A stretch of 64,000 bases of DNA from Pogonophryne albipinna (lineage: Eukaryota > Chordata > Actinopteri > Perciformes > Artedidraconidae): assembly GCA_028583405.1 (NCBI GenBank), contig CM053261.1, positions 15,988,783 to 16,052,782 on the forward strand, given 5' to 3'. How positions within the stretch are numbered: the first letter of the stretch is position 1; each line of letters begins with the position of its first letter. A program made the translations under genes and the position numbers. Of the stretch, positions 10,922 through 20,835 are shown in pieces. The notes beneath the pieces were generated by a model. The model had not been told where the DNA came from. It did not search any database and saw only the letters and a program-made list of their open reading frames with translations.

Positions 10922-12395
10922 ACCATAATGATGGATGTTATTATCAGCAGCTGCCAATAGATCCCCTACATCTTGTATGATGGACCTTTGAAGCAGGGTT
11001 ACACAAAACACACACAAAATTGTAAAACAGTTATTGAGAGCATCCCAAGGGCATTGATCCTAAGCTAAACCTTCCAGAACACCAACTTTCTAATACCTTA
11101 GAAACGACAACTAGCCGTTGGCACAAATGTAATGCTTCAGCTTCCTACAACTTTAAAGCTGTGTGGACGTGGCTCTATGAAGAGTCGTTCATATTTTTCT
11201 CATTATTTCATAAGTTTAGAAGGGGTAACAACAGTTAACTTTTGTTAATATTACCTCGAGCCAAACTTGTGCGACTTGTTTCTGAAATCCCTTTCTCTTA
11301 AAGTGAATACATAAAATAAAAAAACAGTGGAGCTTACCCTAAAACTAACCACTGGATAGGGTTAACCCTAACCCATATTTTTTTTTTTATTATCATTATT
11401 TTTTTTATATATATATATATATATATAGCACCACATTGCAACTAATCTATATCTACGGTCACTTTTCACATTGAACATGAGCTCTTTTATTAAATAAACT
11501 AAACGCTTTCATTTTAAGTTGAGTTTAGTGCTTTTGACCCTAAGAAACACTGATGCATTAATCAATAACAATAATCCACAGCTCCTCTCTCTGCTCCAGA
11601 GGATTTAAAGAATATATCAGCAGTAAACCTAGGGGAAACACTGACATTCAATATTATGTTAGACACAAGTTAGTTATTACTCACATATCAAAGTCTTTTC
11701 ATCTTTTCAAGATGGAAGAATAGCTGGGTGCTGCCTGGAGAGACTGATGAGGAGTCACCGGCTGGCTTCAGCAGCTTTCCACACAAAGCCATCACATGTT
11801 CTGTTCCATAGTCTTCACTGTCCACTGGTGCTCTGTCAAAAGAGTGAACATCACAGCTGTCATGGTAACCCTTTGTTACACAACATGCATCAAAGGTGAC
11901 CCAAATTAGTTTAAATTGTAAATATCTTTGCAATAAATTACTTCCAGGAATTCCTCAATTAACCTGTTTTTGATCAACACCAATTCTAATTTTCCTTTTA
12001 ACTTTCTTACTTTTTTTTAATAAAAATCATGTTTGTATCTACACTTCTAAGGCACAACATGGGTAAAAAATTATCCGTATTATTTTCCTATGTTATTTCA
12101 TGCATGGAGTGTTTCTTTAAATACATTGTTTTTGATTACCACAAATCATTATTTTAATTCTCCCGTTCTAATTGATGAACTAAAATAGTTTATGCCAAGT
12201 GTGATACAAATGCAAACAAATAAAGATACTTTAATGATAATTTTGTTAAAAATAATAATTTTAGCAGAGATTTGGACCAAGCATATGATGTAGTAATACA
12301 ACAACTATTTTAGTTCACAGTGTGACATTAGCTAGTCATGCATAGAGCAGAGCTAACTAGCAAGTTAGCCAAACGTTAGTGGTTAGCAGTTTATG
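10922..12395. other. Filler between the LINE and the next hAT
   Basis: AT-rich sequence with a (TA)n tract at 11407-11427 and a (T)n/ATT tract before it. The only feature with a coding look is the minus-strand exon-like block at 11688-11832. Since the 8-bp duplication at 12396 continues at 21981, this stretch was once contiguous with 21989-22935. Confidence 0.5.
11688..11832 (-). other. Exon-like block on the minus strand, unidentified
   Basis: Read on the minus strand, a pyrimidine-rich tract ending in TCTTTTGACAG precedes about 47 open codons beginning APVDSEDYGTEHVMALCG and ending HLEKMKRL-stop. It has the shape of a terminal coding exon, GC-richer than its surroundings. I do not recognise the protein. 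It could be the last exon of a transposase belonging to the element that hosts this region, or a chance open frame. Confidence 0.25.
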
Positions 12396-12690
12396 CTATG
12401 ATACATGGGCGTCGCAGCCATTATATGAGGGTGGGACAAGTCCCCCCCACTTTTTCAAATGATTAGTTTAGACCTCCCCCACTTTTAATATGCGGAAAGT
12501 CCGTGAATCGGTCTATCCACTTTGAGAGCGCTGTGTCAGTGCTTCACTATCAAATCCATTCCACTTGCTTATTGAGAGAATGCCCAAATCAATGAAACTC
12601 CGTTCCATGTTTTCACTGCTACTTTGTAACAAGGCAGATTCTCACATAGCGCGCATGTTCAAGGAGTGTTGTCATAGTTGGACAGCTCTG

Positions 12691-13923
12691 GGGCCTCATT
12701 TATAAAGGGATATATGCTCAAAAAATGGCGTACGCCAGTTTCTACGCAATGTTTGCGATTTATAAAATACTAACTTGACGGGGAAATGTGCGGTCCTCCA
12801 CGCAAACTCTAACCCATGCGTACGCACTAAGCACAAAAACGGGAGAGACAAGAAACTGCGACACCGCGTTGGCAGAAGGAAGAATGGAGAGAAATATGTG
12901 GAAATAATACCATAAATAAAATGTTACCTCTCATTTATCATATATGAATAATTCATTTTCAAACATTGATTAAAGCCAATCTTAAAATGATTAAACAAAC
13001 GCCTGTTTGCGACTCCTCAGTGCACACAAAAACATAACTTGGAGAAATAAATAAATACGGATATGTTATTTAAAACCACCTCGAATATGTTGTGTTAATG
13101 TTATGAAATGTTTTCTCATAAATGATGCGGTAAGCAGGAGGACAGAATTACGTCTAAACTGACACCGTTTTGCATTTCTATAGGTTGTAGATACGAACAT
13201 GGTTTTATATACTATCATGTTTAATCGTGTTTTATGCCGTTTGCCAAGACTTGATAAGTCGCTCGTAAAACACAGGAGGTATGGAAACTAAGAACACCAT
13301 GTGTGGTCAATTGTACAGCTAATATAACACAACACATTAGTTGTATTTCCTTTAACTGGGGGATATAGAGTTGCTGCGGGGAGGGTTGAGATGCACAGGC
13401 TGCAGTGGAGACGCTGCGCACAGCTGATCGACAGCTGGGACACAAACCACCAAATACAAAAACATAATTCAGATCCAGTCGTCATGACTCCACTCCGGAG
13501 GGATTCCCCGATCATTTCTTACAGTTTCTCATCAAGGGTGTACAAACACACTGCCTGAGGAAGGCTATGTGTATTCTTTTTGTCATTAACCTTTTTCGGA
13601 CCACTTATTTATTTATTTTGGTGACGATCCGACCTCCATGCTGCTACTCTGGTTCAAACTGCATCCACCAAACAATATGATTTATCTCCACCTCCCCAAA
13701 ATAACCAAAATCTGACACGGTGTGAGATGTCTTTTTTAGCTGTTCTGTCCTCATTTCCTGCTATCTTCTTCATAAAGTCAGTCAAAATGAATGAATGAAT
13801 GGGCGTTTCTTTGACTATTTATAGGCAAATATGGGCGTTACGTGAAGCCCGCAAAAGCTGCACCGCATTTCGAGTCGATTGTGATTTATAAAGGGAAACC
13901 GGCGTAGGAAGTGCTGTACGCAC
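12691..13923. mobile_element. GGGCCTCATTTATAAA element, copy B (right end missing)
   Basis: Starts GGGCCTCATTTATAAA after CTG (12688-12690) and follows copy A closely, but stops at ...GTGCTGTACGCAC. There copy A continues for about 130 bp to its right terminus. Copy C starts immediately after. Near 13129-13165 copy B has about 37 bp (GTAAGCAGGAGGACAG...) absent from A and C, so it may represent an older form. No coding sequence recognised. Confidence 0.7.
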
Positions 13924-13926
13924 CTG

Positions 13927-15253
13927 GGGCCTCATTTATAAAGGGATACATGCTAAAAAAAAAATGGCGTAAGCCAGTTTTACGCAATGTTTGCGATTTA
14001 TAAAATACTAACTTGACGGGAAAACGTGCGGTCCTCCACGCAAACTCTAACCCATGCGTACGCACTAAGCACAAAAACGGGAGAGACGAGAAACTGCGAC
14101 ACCGCGTTGGCAGAAGGAAGAATGGAGAGAAATATGTAGAAATAATACCATAAACAAAATGTTACCTCTCATTTATCATATGAAGAATTCATTTTCAAAC
14201 ATTGATTAAAGCCAATCTTAAAATGATTAAACAAACGCCTGTTTGAGACTCCTCAGTGCACACAAAAACATAACTTGGAGAAATAAATAAATATGGATAT
14301 GTTATTTAAAACCACCTCGAATATGTTGTGTTAATGTTATGAAATGTTTTCTCATAAATGATGCGGTTTTGCATTTCTAGGTTGTACGAGCATGGTTTTA
14401 TATACTACCATGTTTAAACATGTTTTATGCCGTTTGCTAAGACTTGATAAGTCGCTCGTAAAACACAGGAGGTATGGAAACTAAGAACACCATATGTGGT
14501 CAATTGTACAGCTAATATAACACAACACATTAGTTGTATTTCCTTTAACTGGTGGATATAGAGTTGCTGAGGGGGGGGTTAAGATGCACAGGCTGCAGTG
14601 GAGACGCTGCACACAGCTGATCGACAGCTGGGACACAAACCACCAAATACGAAAACATAATTCAGATCCAGTCGTCATGACTCCACTCCGGAGGGATTCC
14701 CCGATCATTTCTTACAGTCTCTCATCAAGGAGGTGTCTCCTGTCCCCGGTACAAACACACTGTCTGAGGAAGGCTATGTGTATTTTTTTTGTCATGAACC
14801 TTTTTCGGACCACTTATTTATTTATTTTGGTGACGATCCGACCTCCATGCTGCTACTCTGGTTCAAACTGCATCCACCAAACAATAGGATTTATCTCCAC
14901 CTCCCCAAAATAACCAAAATCTGACACGGTGTGAGATGTCTTTTTTAGCTGTTCTGTCCTCATTTCCTGCGATCTTCTTCATGCAGTCAGTCAAAATGAA
15001 TGAATGAATGGGCGTTTCTTTGACTATTTATAGGCAAATATGGACGTTAAGTGAAGCCCGCAAAAGCTGCACCGCATTTCAAGTCGGTTGTGATTTATAA
15101 AGGGAAACCGGCGTAGGAAGTGCTGTACGCACTTTCCTCGCCGGTTTGGCGAATCGGAAAATGTCGGAAAATTTCTGTACTTATTTTTTGGATTTCTACT
15201 ACGTAAGCAACCTTCCCACGTGAATCCTACGCACGGCGTTATAAATGAGGCCC
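13927..15253. mobile_element. GGGCCTCATTTATAAA element, copy C
   Basis: Complete copy with both inverted ends (GGGCCTCATTTATAAA and TTATAAATGAGGCCC). The left flank is CTG (13924-13926) and the right flank CAG (15254-15256). These differ, so they are not a clean duplication of one insertion, although both fit the CWG preference. Lies head to tail with copy B, which has lost its right end. Confidence 0.7.
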
Positions 15254-15831
15254 CAGATCTGTTGTATGATGCCGGTGACGGAGGTAAGGCACACACACCA
15301 AGGCCCAATCCCAAACCACTCCCTCGACCCTATCCCTCCGTGACGGAGTGAACTCCGTCTGTAGCCACACTCGCAGCTCAACGAGGCTCCCTCCTGTCAG
15401 ATGGAGGGAGTAAATACAGCACCAAGCTTTGGGACGGCCTCCCCTCTCTCCGGCAGAAACAGGAAATGCCGTAACTGTATGTAACAACGGTTTCAAATCA
15501 GCATCTCTTAGACAAAAAGTTTAAATTAATAACTCAAATAAAACTCCAAACATCTTTCATTGTGTTTCAAAGCTCTTTTAGTTTTAAACCTGATGTTTAT
15601 ATGCTTCTTAGTTTTTTCAACGGTCTGTAAATATACACAACTTTATAATAAAATGCACACATTTACCTTTTTCTAGACTAAACACAGGTATGATCCTAAG
15701 TTAAAAACATATGAGGTTATAATGAGGTTGTTAACATCGCAATTTATCAGTGGATGTTTGCTGGAACTACTTGTAAACAGCGTGTTTCCTGACGGACACA
15801 CACAGCGTGACTCCGGTCAGGTAGAGACAAG

Positions 15832-16622
15832 GGCCCTTTCTCATTTCATCAAATCCCCCTCCTCGACTCCTCGGTCCTCCGGTAGTGACCCGGAAATGAA
15901 TTTTAGCGCGCCATGTTGAAGGACATCTCATTTCTCTAAATACACTTCGAGGACCGAGGATCGAGCGTCGAGGAGGCTCTCTGGAGGAGCTATAACCGAG
16001 GATACACTGATGGGTCCTCCACGGTCCTCCACGGCTCCTTCGTGGATGCATTTCCGGGAACAGAGATGTTTCAAAGAGTCGTGACGCACGGCCGGACTTA
16101 TCTCAGCCAATGACAGCTCTGCATGCATCCCCTGGATATTATTTTATTAACTGCTCTCATCGCGACGCGATGTTTACAGAGAGAACAGCTGTGAGGTCCG
16201 TGCAGAAAGCAGAGCAGTGTGTATAATATATATCACTCAGTATAACAGGCCTACTCTCTGTATTTGCTGTAGTTTAGTAGATATCTACAAACAAAGAGTC
16301 GATATTTTTCTAAAACCATTTAGTGCTTCACATAAAAAAATCCACAACGGCTGTAGCCTGATTATGCTTTAGGAGCTGTATGTGTGTGTGGTAAAGTGTG
16401 TAGGTGTGTGTTGTACAGTGCGTAGATGCAGCGGACAGACAGGTCTCAGTTGGTTTGGTGTCCTCTGCTTACTTTTAATACTTGTAAATAAAACTTTTGG
16501 CCCGTAATTTATTTCCGTCATTGTAGCGACCAGAGAGAGGGGGGGGGGGGATATATATCCAGTCTCTGATAGTGTTACGTTATTATGAGAGTGTTCTGTT
16601 TTGATTCTGAAATGGTATATAA

Positions 16623-16677
<55 letters not shown>

Positions 16678-16995
16678 CACATCTGTAGCCTGTTATTGTC
16701 TCATTATACCGCACTGTGAATGAATTAAAAGTAAATATAGAAGTGGTCATGAACACATCTGTCCATCAGACAGAGGGCTGCTGTGCCTCCTGTCATCATT
16801 AATGGACGTCTCTTTAAAATGACCGCTCAGAGGAGAGGAGTTCTCATTTCTCTAACCGCCTGCTGCTTCTCCTCCTCTCTCCTCGGCTCCCCTCCTCGAC
16901 TCCTCCGTTCGCATCTCCTGTGGGCGGGACTAAGTCTCGAGGATAGGAGTCGAGGAGGGGAGTCGAGGAGGGGAGTTAGAGAAATGAGAAAGGGC
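15832..16995. mobile_element. GC-rich 'CCCCTCCTCGACTCC' element, copy X1
   Basis: Starts GGCCCTTTCTCATTTC and ends GAAATGAGAAAGGGC, inverted copies, each followed inward by CCCTCCTCGACTCC-type sequence. The flank is CAA on both sides (15828-15830, 16996-16998). The interior includes TTTCCGGGAACAGAG, a (GT)n tract and an AGATATCTACAAACAAAGAG section shared with copies at 16999 and 26551. No open frame looks protein-coding. Confidence 0.65.
16631..16676. repeat. (GT)23 microsatellite
   Basis: Perfect 46-bp GT run inside copy X1. Copy X2 has only a short GT run at the equivalent place (about 20259-20272), so the expansion followed the duplication. Confidence 0.95.
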
Positions 16996-18078
16996 CAAGA
17001 GAGGCTTCTCAATACTCAAATTTCCCCTCCTCGACTCCTCGGTCCTCCGGTAGTGACCCGGAAATGAATTTCAGCGCGCCATTTTGAAGGACATCTCATT
17101 TCTCTAAATGCACATCGAGGACCGAGCATCGAGCGTCGAGGAGGCTCTCTGGAGGAGCGATAACCGAGGATACACTGATGGGTCCTCCACGGCTCCTCCG
17201 CGGATGCATTTCCGGGAACGGTGGAGGCGTGACGCATGGCCGGACTTATCTCAGCCAATGACAGCTCTGCATGCATCCTCTGGATATTATTTTAGAAACT
17301 GCTTTCATCGCGTCGAGATGTTACAGTGAGAACAGCTGTGAGGTCCGTGCAGAAAGCAGAGCAGTGTACAATATATATCACTCAGTATAACAGGCCAACA
17401 TTACTCTCTGTATTTGTATGCTGTAGTTTAGTAGATATCTACAAACAAAGAGTCGATATTTTTCTAAGACCATTTAGTGCTTCACATAATAAAATACACA
17501 ACGGCTGTAGCCTGATTATGCTTTAGGAGCTGTAGGTGTGTGTGGTAGGCAGTGTGTATGTGTGTGTGTGGTACAGTATGTAGGTGTGTGTTGTACAGTG
17601 CGTAGATGCGGCGGACAGACGGGTCTCCGTTGGTTTGGTGTACTCTGCTTACTTTTAATACTTGTAAATACAACTTTTGGCCCGTAATTTCAATTCCCCA
17701 TTTCAGCGACCAGAGAGAGGGGGGGATATATCCAGTCTCTGATTGTGTTACGTTATTATGAGAGTGCTCTCATACTTTAAATTGTATATATTTATTAGGG
17801 GTGTAACGGTACACGTACCCGTACCGAAATTATTCGGTACGGGCCCTTCGGTTCGGTACACGTGTGTACCGAAGTGTACCGAACGAATATAACGTTAAAC
17901 GTAAAAAATTGAGAACGTGAACAACTTCTTGGAAGTAATCTCAGGTGCTGCGTCGCAGCATTCAGAGTAATTTGCTCCGATTGTGTTCAACGCGTCATAG
18001 AGCGAGCAAGTCATTTCATTGGACGAGCTGGTCAGAGGGATGCGTCAAATGTAATCAGTAATTTGAGGAACTGTCGAA

Positions 18079-18588
18079 ATGGCGAACGCAGATAAAGTTG
18101 AGCTCGAAAATCCTCCAGCATCATTGAAGTCTCCGGTTTGGGAACATTTTGGTTTCGCAGTTACGTACAAGGATGACGGACAAAGACAGGTGGACCGAAC
18201 CAAAGCTGTTTGTCGGCATTGTTCAACTAAAATTGGTTACGCGGCTGGCAATACATCAAACTTGCACACTCATTTGAAAAGGCATCCCCCGAACGTGAAT
18301 ATCACCGGTACCAAAAGAAAAAAGACTGAAGTGCAAACCCAACTCCCGCTAGCATTTAAGCCTCCACCACTCGCAAAAAGATCAGACCGAGCCAAAGCTA
18401 TTACAAACGCCAAATATCCTTATGTTGCCATGTTAGCAAAGCGCTACCTGGCTGTATCTGCTACCTCTGTCCCTAGAGAGAGGGTGTTCTCCACAGCAGG
18501 AGACATTGTTAGTGCCAGCAGATCTGCCCTTTCGGCCAGCAATGTGGACAAGTTCATTTTTCTTAAAAAAAACATGAAAATACAATGA
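18079..18588 (+). CDS. BED zinc finger–hATC fusion protein of hAT-3 copy 1 (no catalytic core)
   Basis: 169 residues. The ATG lies in a good context (A at -3, G at +4) and the sister copy starts at the same codon. Residues 19-70 form a BED-type zinc finger, which in this family binds transposon ends: W21, F24, C45-x2-C48 and a C-terminal histidine pair. The usual last ligand, His at position 70, is Pro here (RHPPN versus RHHPN in the sister copy). H65 and H69 remain, so metal binding may be weakened. Residues 86-112 are a Pro/Lys-rich linker. Residues 115-165 (YVAMLAKRYLAVSATSVPRE, RVFSTAGDIVSASRSALS) are the hAT C-terminal dimerisation domain. The RNase H-like catalytic core between them is deleted, and autonomous transposases of this class are several times longer. 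A nuclear DNA-binding dimer acting as a competitor of full-length transposase is an inference. Expression is unknown. Confidence 0.7.
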   Translation: MANADKVELENPPASLKSPVWEHFGFAVTYKDDGQRQVDRTKAVCRHCSTKIGYAAGNTSNLHTHLKRHPPNVNITGTKRKKTEVQTQLPLAFKPPPLAKRSDRAKAITNAKYPYVAMLAKRYLAVSATSVPRERVFSTAGDIVSASRSALSASNVDKFIFLKKNMKIQ

Positions 18589-18865
18589 CAAGCAAGTCAT
18601 GATGTCAAACTGGCTGCAGATTATTTCAGTTCATCGAAAAGCTGCACCTTAATGTTTATTTTATTATATTTTATATTTATTTGAGTGAATATTCATAGTT
18701 TAATAATAATTAAAAACCCAAAACTAATAGTTTATGTTTTGTGAGTAGCTACTAGTACAGTAAAGTTCAAATACAGATTATTTCAGTTCATCGAAATGCT
18801 GCACCTTAATGTTTATTTTATTATATTTTGTATTTATTTGAGTGAATACATTATTCACAGTTTAA

Positions 18866-20100
18866 TAGGGGTGTAACGGTACACGTACCCGTACCGAAAT
18901 TATTCGGTACGGGCCCTTCGGTTCGGTACACGTGTGTACCGAAGTGTACCGAACGAATATAACGTTAAACGTAAAAAATTGAGAACGTGAACAACTTCTT
19001 GGAAGTAATCTCAGGTGCTGCGTCGCAGCATTCAGAGTAATTTTCTCCCATTGTGTTCAACGCGTCATAGAGCGAGCAAGTCATTCCATTGGACGAGAGG
19101 CATACTATGAGAGCTGGTCAGAGGGATGCGTTCATATGTAGTCAGTAATTTGAGGAACTGTCGAAATGGCGAACGCAGATAAAGTTGAGCTCGAAAATCC
19201 TCCAGCATCATTGAAGTCTCCGGTTTGGGAACATTTTGGTTTCGCAGTTACGTACAAGGATGACGGACAAAGACAGGTGGACCGAACCAAAGCTGTTTGT
19301 CGGCATTGTTCAACTAAAATTGGTTACGCGGCTGGCAATACATCAAACTTGCACACTCATTTGAAAAGGCATCACCCGAACGTGAATATTACGGTACCAA
19401 AAGACTGAAGTGCAAACCCAACTCCCACTAGCATTTAAGCCTCCACCACTCGCAAAAAGTTCAGACCGAGCCAAAGCTATTACAAACGCCAAATATCCTT
19501 ATGTTGCCATGTTAGCAAAGCGCTACCTGGCTGTATCTACTACCTCCGTCCCTAGAGAGAGGGTGTTCTCCACAGCAGGAGACATTGTTAGTGCCAGCAG
19601 ATCTGCCCTTTCGGCAAGCAATGTGGACAAGTTCATTTTTCTTTAAAAAAACATAAATACAATGACAAGCAAGTCCTAATGTCAAACTGGCTGCAGTGCT
19701 TAGGTACTAGTACAGTACAGTTCAAATACAGATTATTTCAGTTCATCGAAAAGCTGCACCTTAATGTTTATTTTATTATATTTTGTATTTATTTGAGTGA
19801 ATATTTACAGTTTAATAATAATTAAAAACCCAAAACTAATAGTTTATGTTTTGTGAGTACTAGTACAGTAAAGTTCAAATACAGATTATTTCAGTTCATC
19901 GAAATGCTGCACCTTAATGTTTATTTTATTATATTTTGTATTTATTTGAGTGAATACATTATTCACAGTTTAATTAAAAAAATATATGTTATGTTTTGTG
20001 ATAATTTTTTCTGCTGTACCGAAAACGTACCGAACCGAACCGTGACCTAAAAACCGAGGTACGTACCGAACCGAAATGTTTGTGAACCGTTACACCCCTA
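18866..20100 (+). mobile_element. hAT-3 copy 2, inserted into copy 1
   Basis: Same ends as copy 1 (TAGGGGTGTAACGGT, ACCGTTACACCCCTA) with its own duplication CAGTTTAA at 18858-18865 and 20101-20108. It landed in the 3' non-coding part of copy 1, in the same orientation. The two copies are very similar throughout, so the family was active over a short period. Confidence 0.93.
19166..19646 (+). pseudogene. Frameshifted BED–hATC gene of hAT-3 copy 2
   Basis: Same start codon and protein as copy 1 for the first 76 or so residues, including a complete BED finger with the C-x2-C pair and RHHPN histidines. Just after NVNI, one base and then six bases are missing relative to copy 1 (around 19390-19403). 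The frame shifts and ends ITVPKD-stop. The rest (QTQLPLAFKPPPLAK through the RVFSTAGDIVSASRSALS dimerisation domain) stays open in another frame to FIFL-stop at 19646. It is broken by the indel, whereas copy 1 is open but has lost one zinc ligand. Confidence 0.85.
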
Positions 20101-20835
20101 CAGTTTAATAATAATTGAAAAAATATATGTTATGTTTGGTGATAATTTTTTCTGCTGTACCGAAAACGTACCGAACCGAACCGTGACCTAAAAACCGAGG
20201 TACGTACCGAACCGAAATGTTTGTGAACCGTTACACCCCTAATATTTATATAAATATATTTGTGTGTGTGTGTCCGCATCTGTAGCCTGTTAGTGTCTCA
20301 TTATACCGCACTCTCAATGAATTCAAAGTAAATATGTGGAACAATGTTCAGCTGATGTAACAGAGATTATAAAATACAGCGCTATGACAAAACACTCGAC
20401 AGCTGATGCAGCTGTTGCCACGTAATAATGAACGGACGTCGCTTTAATATGACCGCTCAGAGGAGAGGAGTTCTCATTTCTTTAAACGTCTGCTGCTTCC
20501 CCTCCTCTTTCCTCGGTTCCCCTCCTCGGTCCTCCGCTCGCATCTCCTGTGGGCGGGACTAAGTCTCGAGGAGGGGAGTCGAGGAGGGGAAATTTAAGAA
20601 TTGAGAAGCCTCTCATGGATGTATAATAAGAAGTTAGAGACCGGTCTCAAGTCAGCACCGCTGCAGACTCGCTGTTTGAGGGCTTGATAGCCCACTCCCC
20701 CTCCACACCGCTCCACACTCGTTGCTTTGGAACAGCCCTCAATATGGCGGACCCTCCGCGTGAACGCACAAACGGAGGGGTAGGGTGTGGGTAGGGTGTA
20801 GGGGTAGGGTGTAGGGGGCGGTTTGGGAATGGGCC

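Larger units (their letters stand above)
17796..20241 (+). mobile_element. hAT-3 copy 1 (BED/hAT mini-element) containing its sister copy
   Basis: Ends TAGGGGTGTAACGGT and AACCGTTACACCCCTA are inverted copies. The target duplication is ATATTTAT on both sides (17788-17795 and 20242-20249). Subterminal GGTACGGGCCC/GTACCGAA motifs are repeated in both orientations. Without its passenger (18866-20100 plus one duplication) the element is about 1.2 kb. It carries an intact 169-codon reading frame and a 3' section with a direct duplication of a CAGTTCATCGAAA...GCTGCACC block, which is also present in copy 2 and so predates it. Confidence 0.92.
16999..20614. mobile_element. GC-rich element, copy X2, split by the BED/hAT pair
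   Basis: Left end GAGAGGCTTCTCAATACTC and right end GAATTGAGAAGCCTCTC are inverted copies of about 40 bp with few mismatches (followed inward by AAATTTCCCCTCCTCGAC). The interior is collinear with copy X1 but is interrupted at 17795 by hAT-3 and resumes at 20250. Its tips differ from X1's although the inner sequence is the same family. No target duplication was found, so the outer boundary is less certain than for the hATs. Confidence 0.65.
15302..20835. mobile_element. Element F with GGCCCAATCCC ends, filled by later insertions
   Basis: The left end reads GGCCCAATCCCAAACCACTC and the right end is the inverted relative GTTTGGGAATGGGCC. Both are flanked by CAA (15299-15301 and 20836-20838), consistent with a 3-bp duplication. 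The right arm carries a repeated TAGGGTGTAGGGG motif whose complement matches the CCCTACCCC-rich arm of this teleost family. F's own sequence is 15302-15831 and 20615-20835; the middle consists of two related GC-rich elements and the BED/hAT pair. No transposase is visible. Confidence 0.7.

Noticed and set aside
11340..11380. GGGTTAACCCTAACCC resembling telomere repeat
   Set aside because: Only two or three units, not in tandem; no sign of an internal telomeric array.
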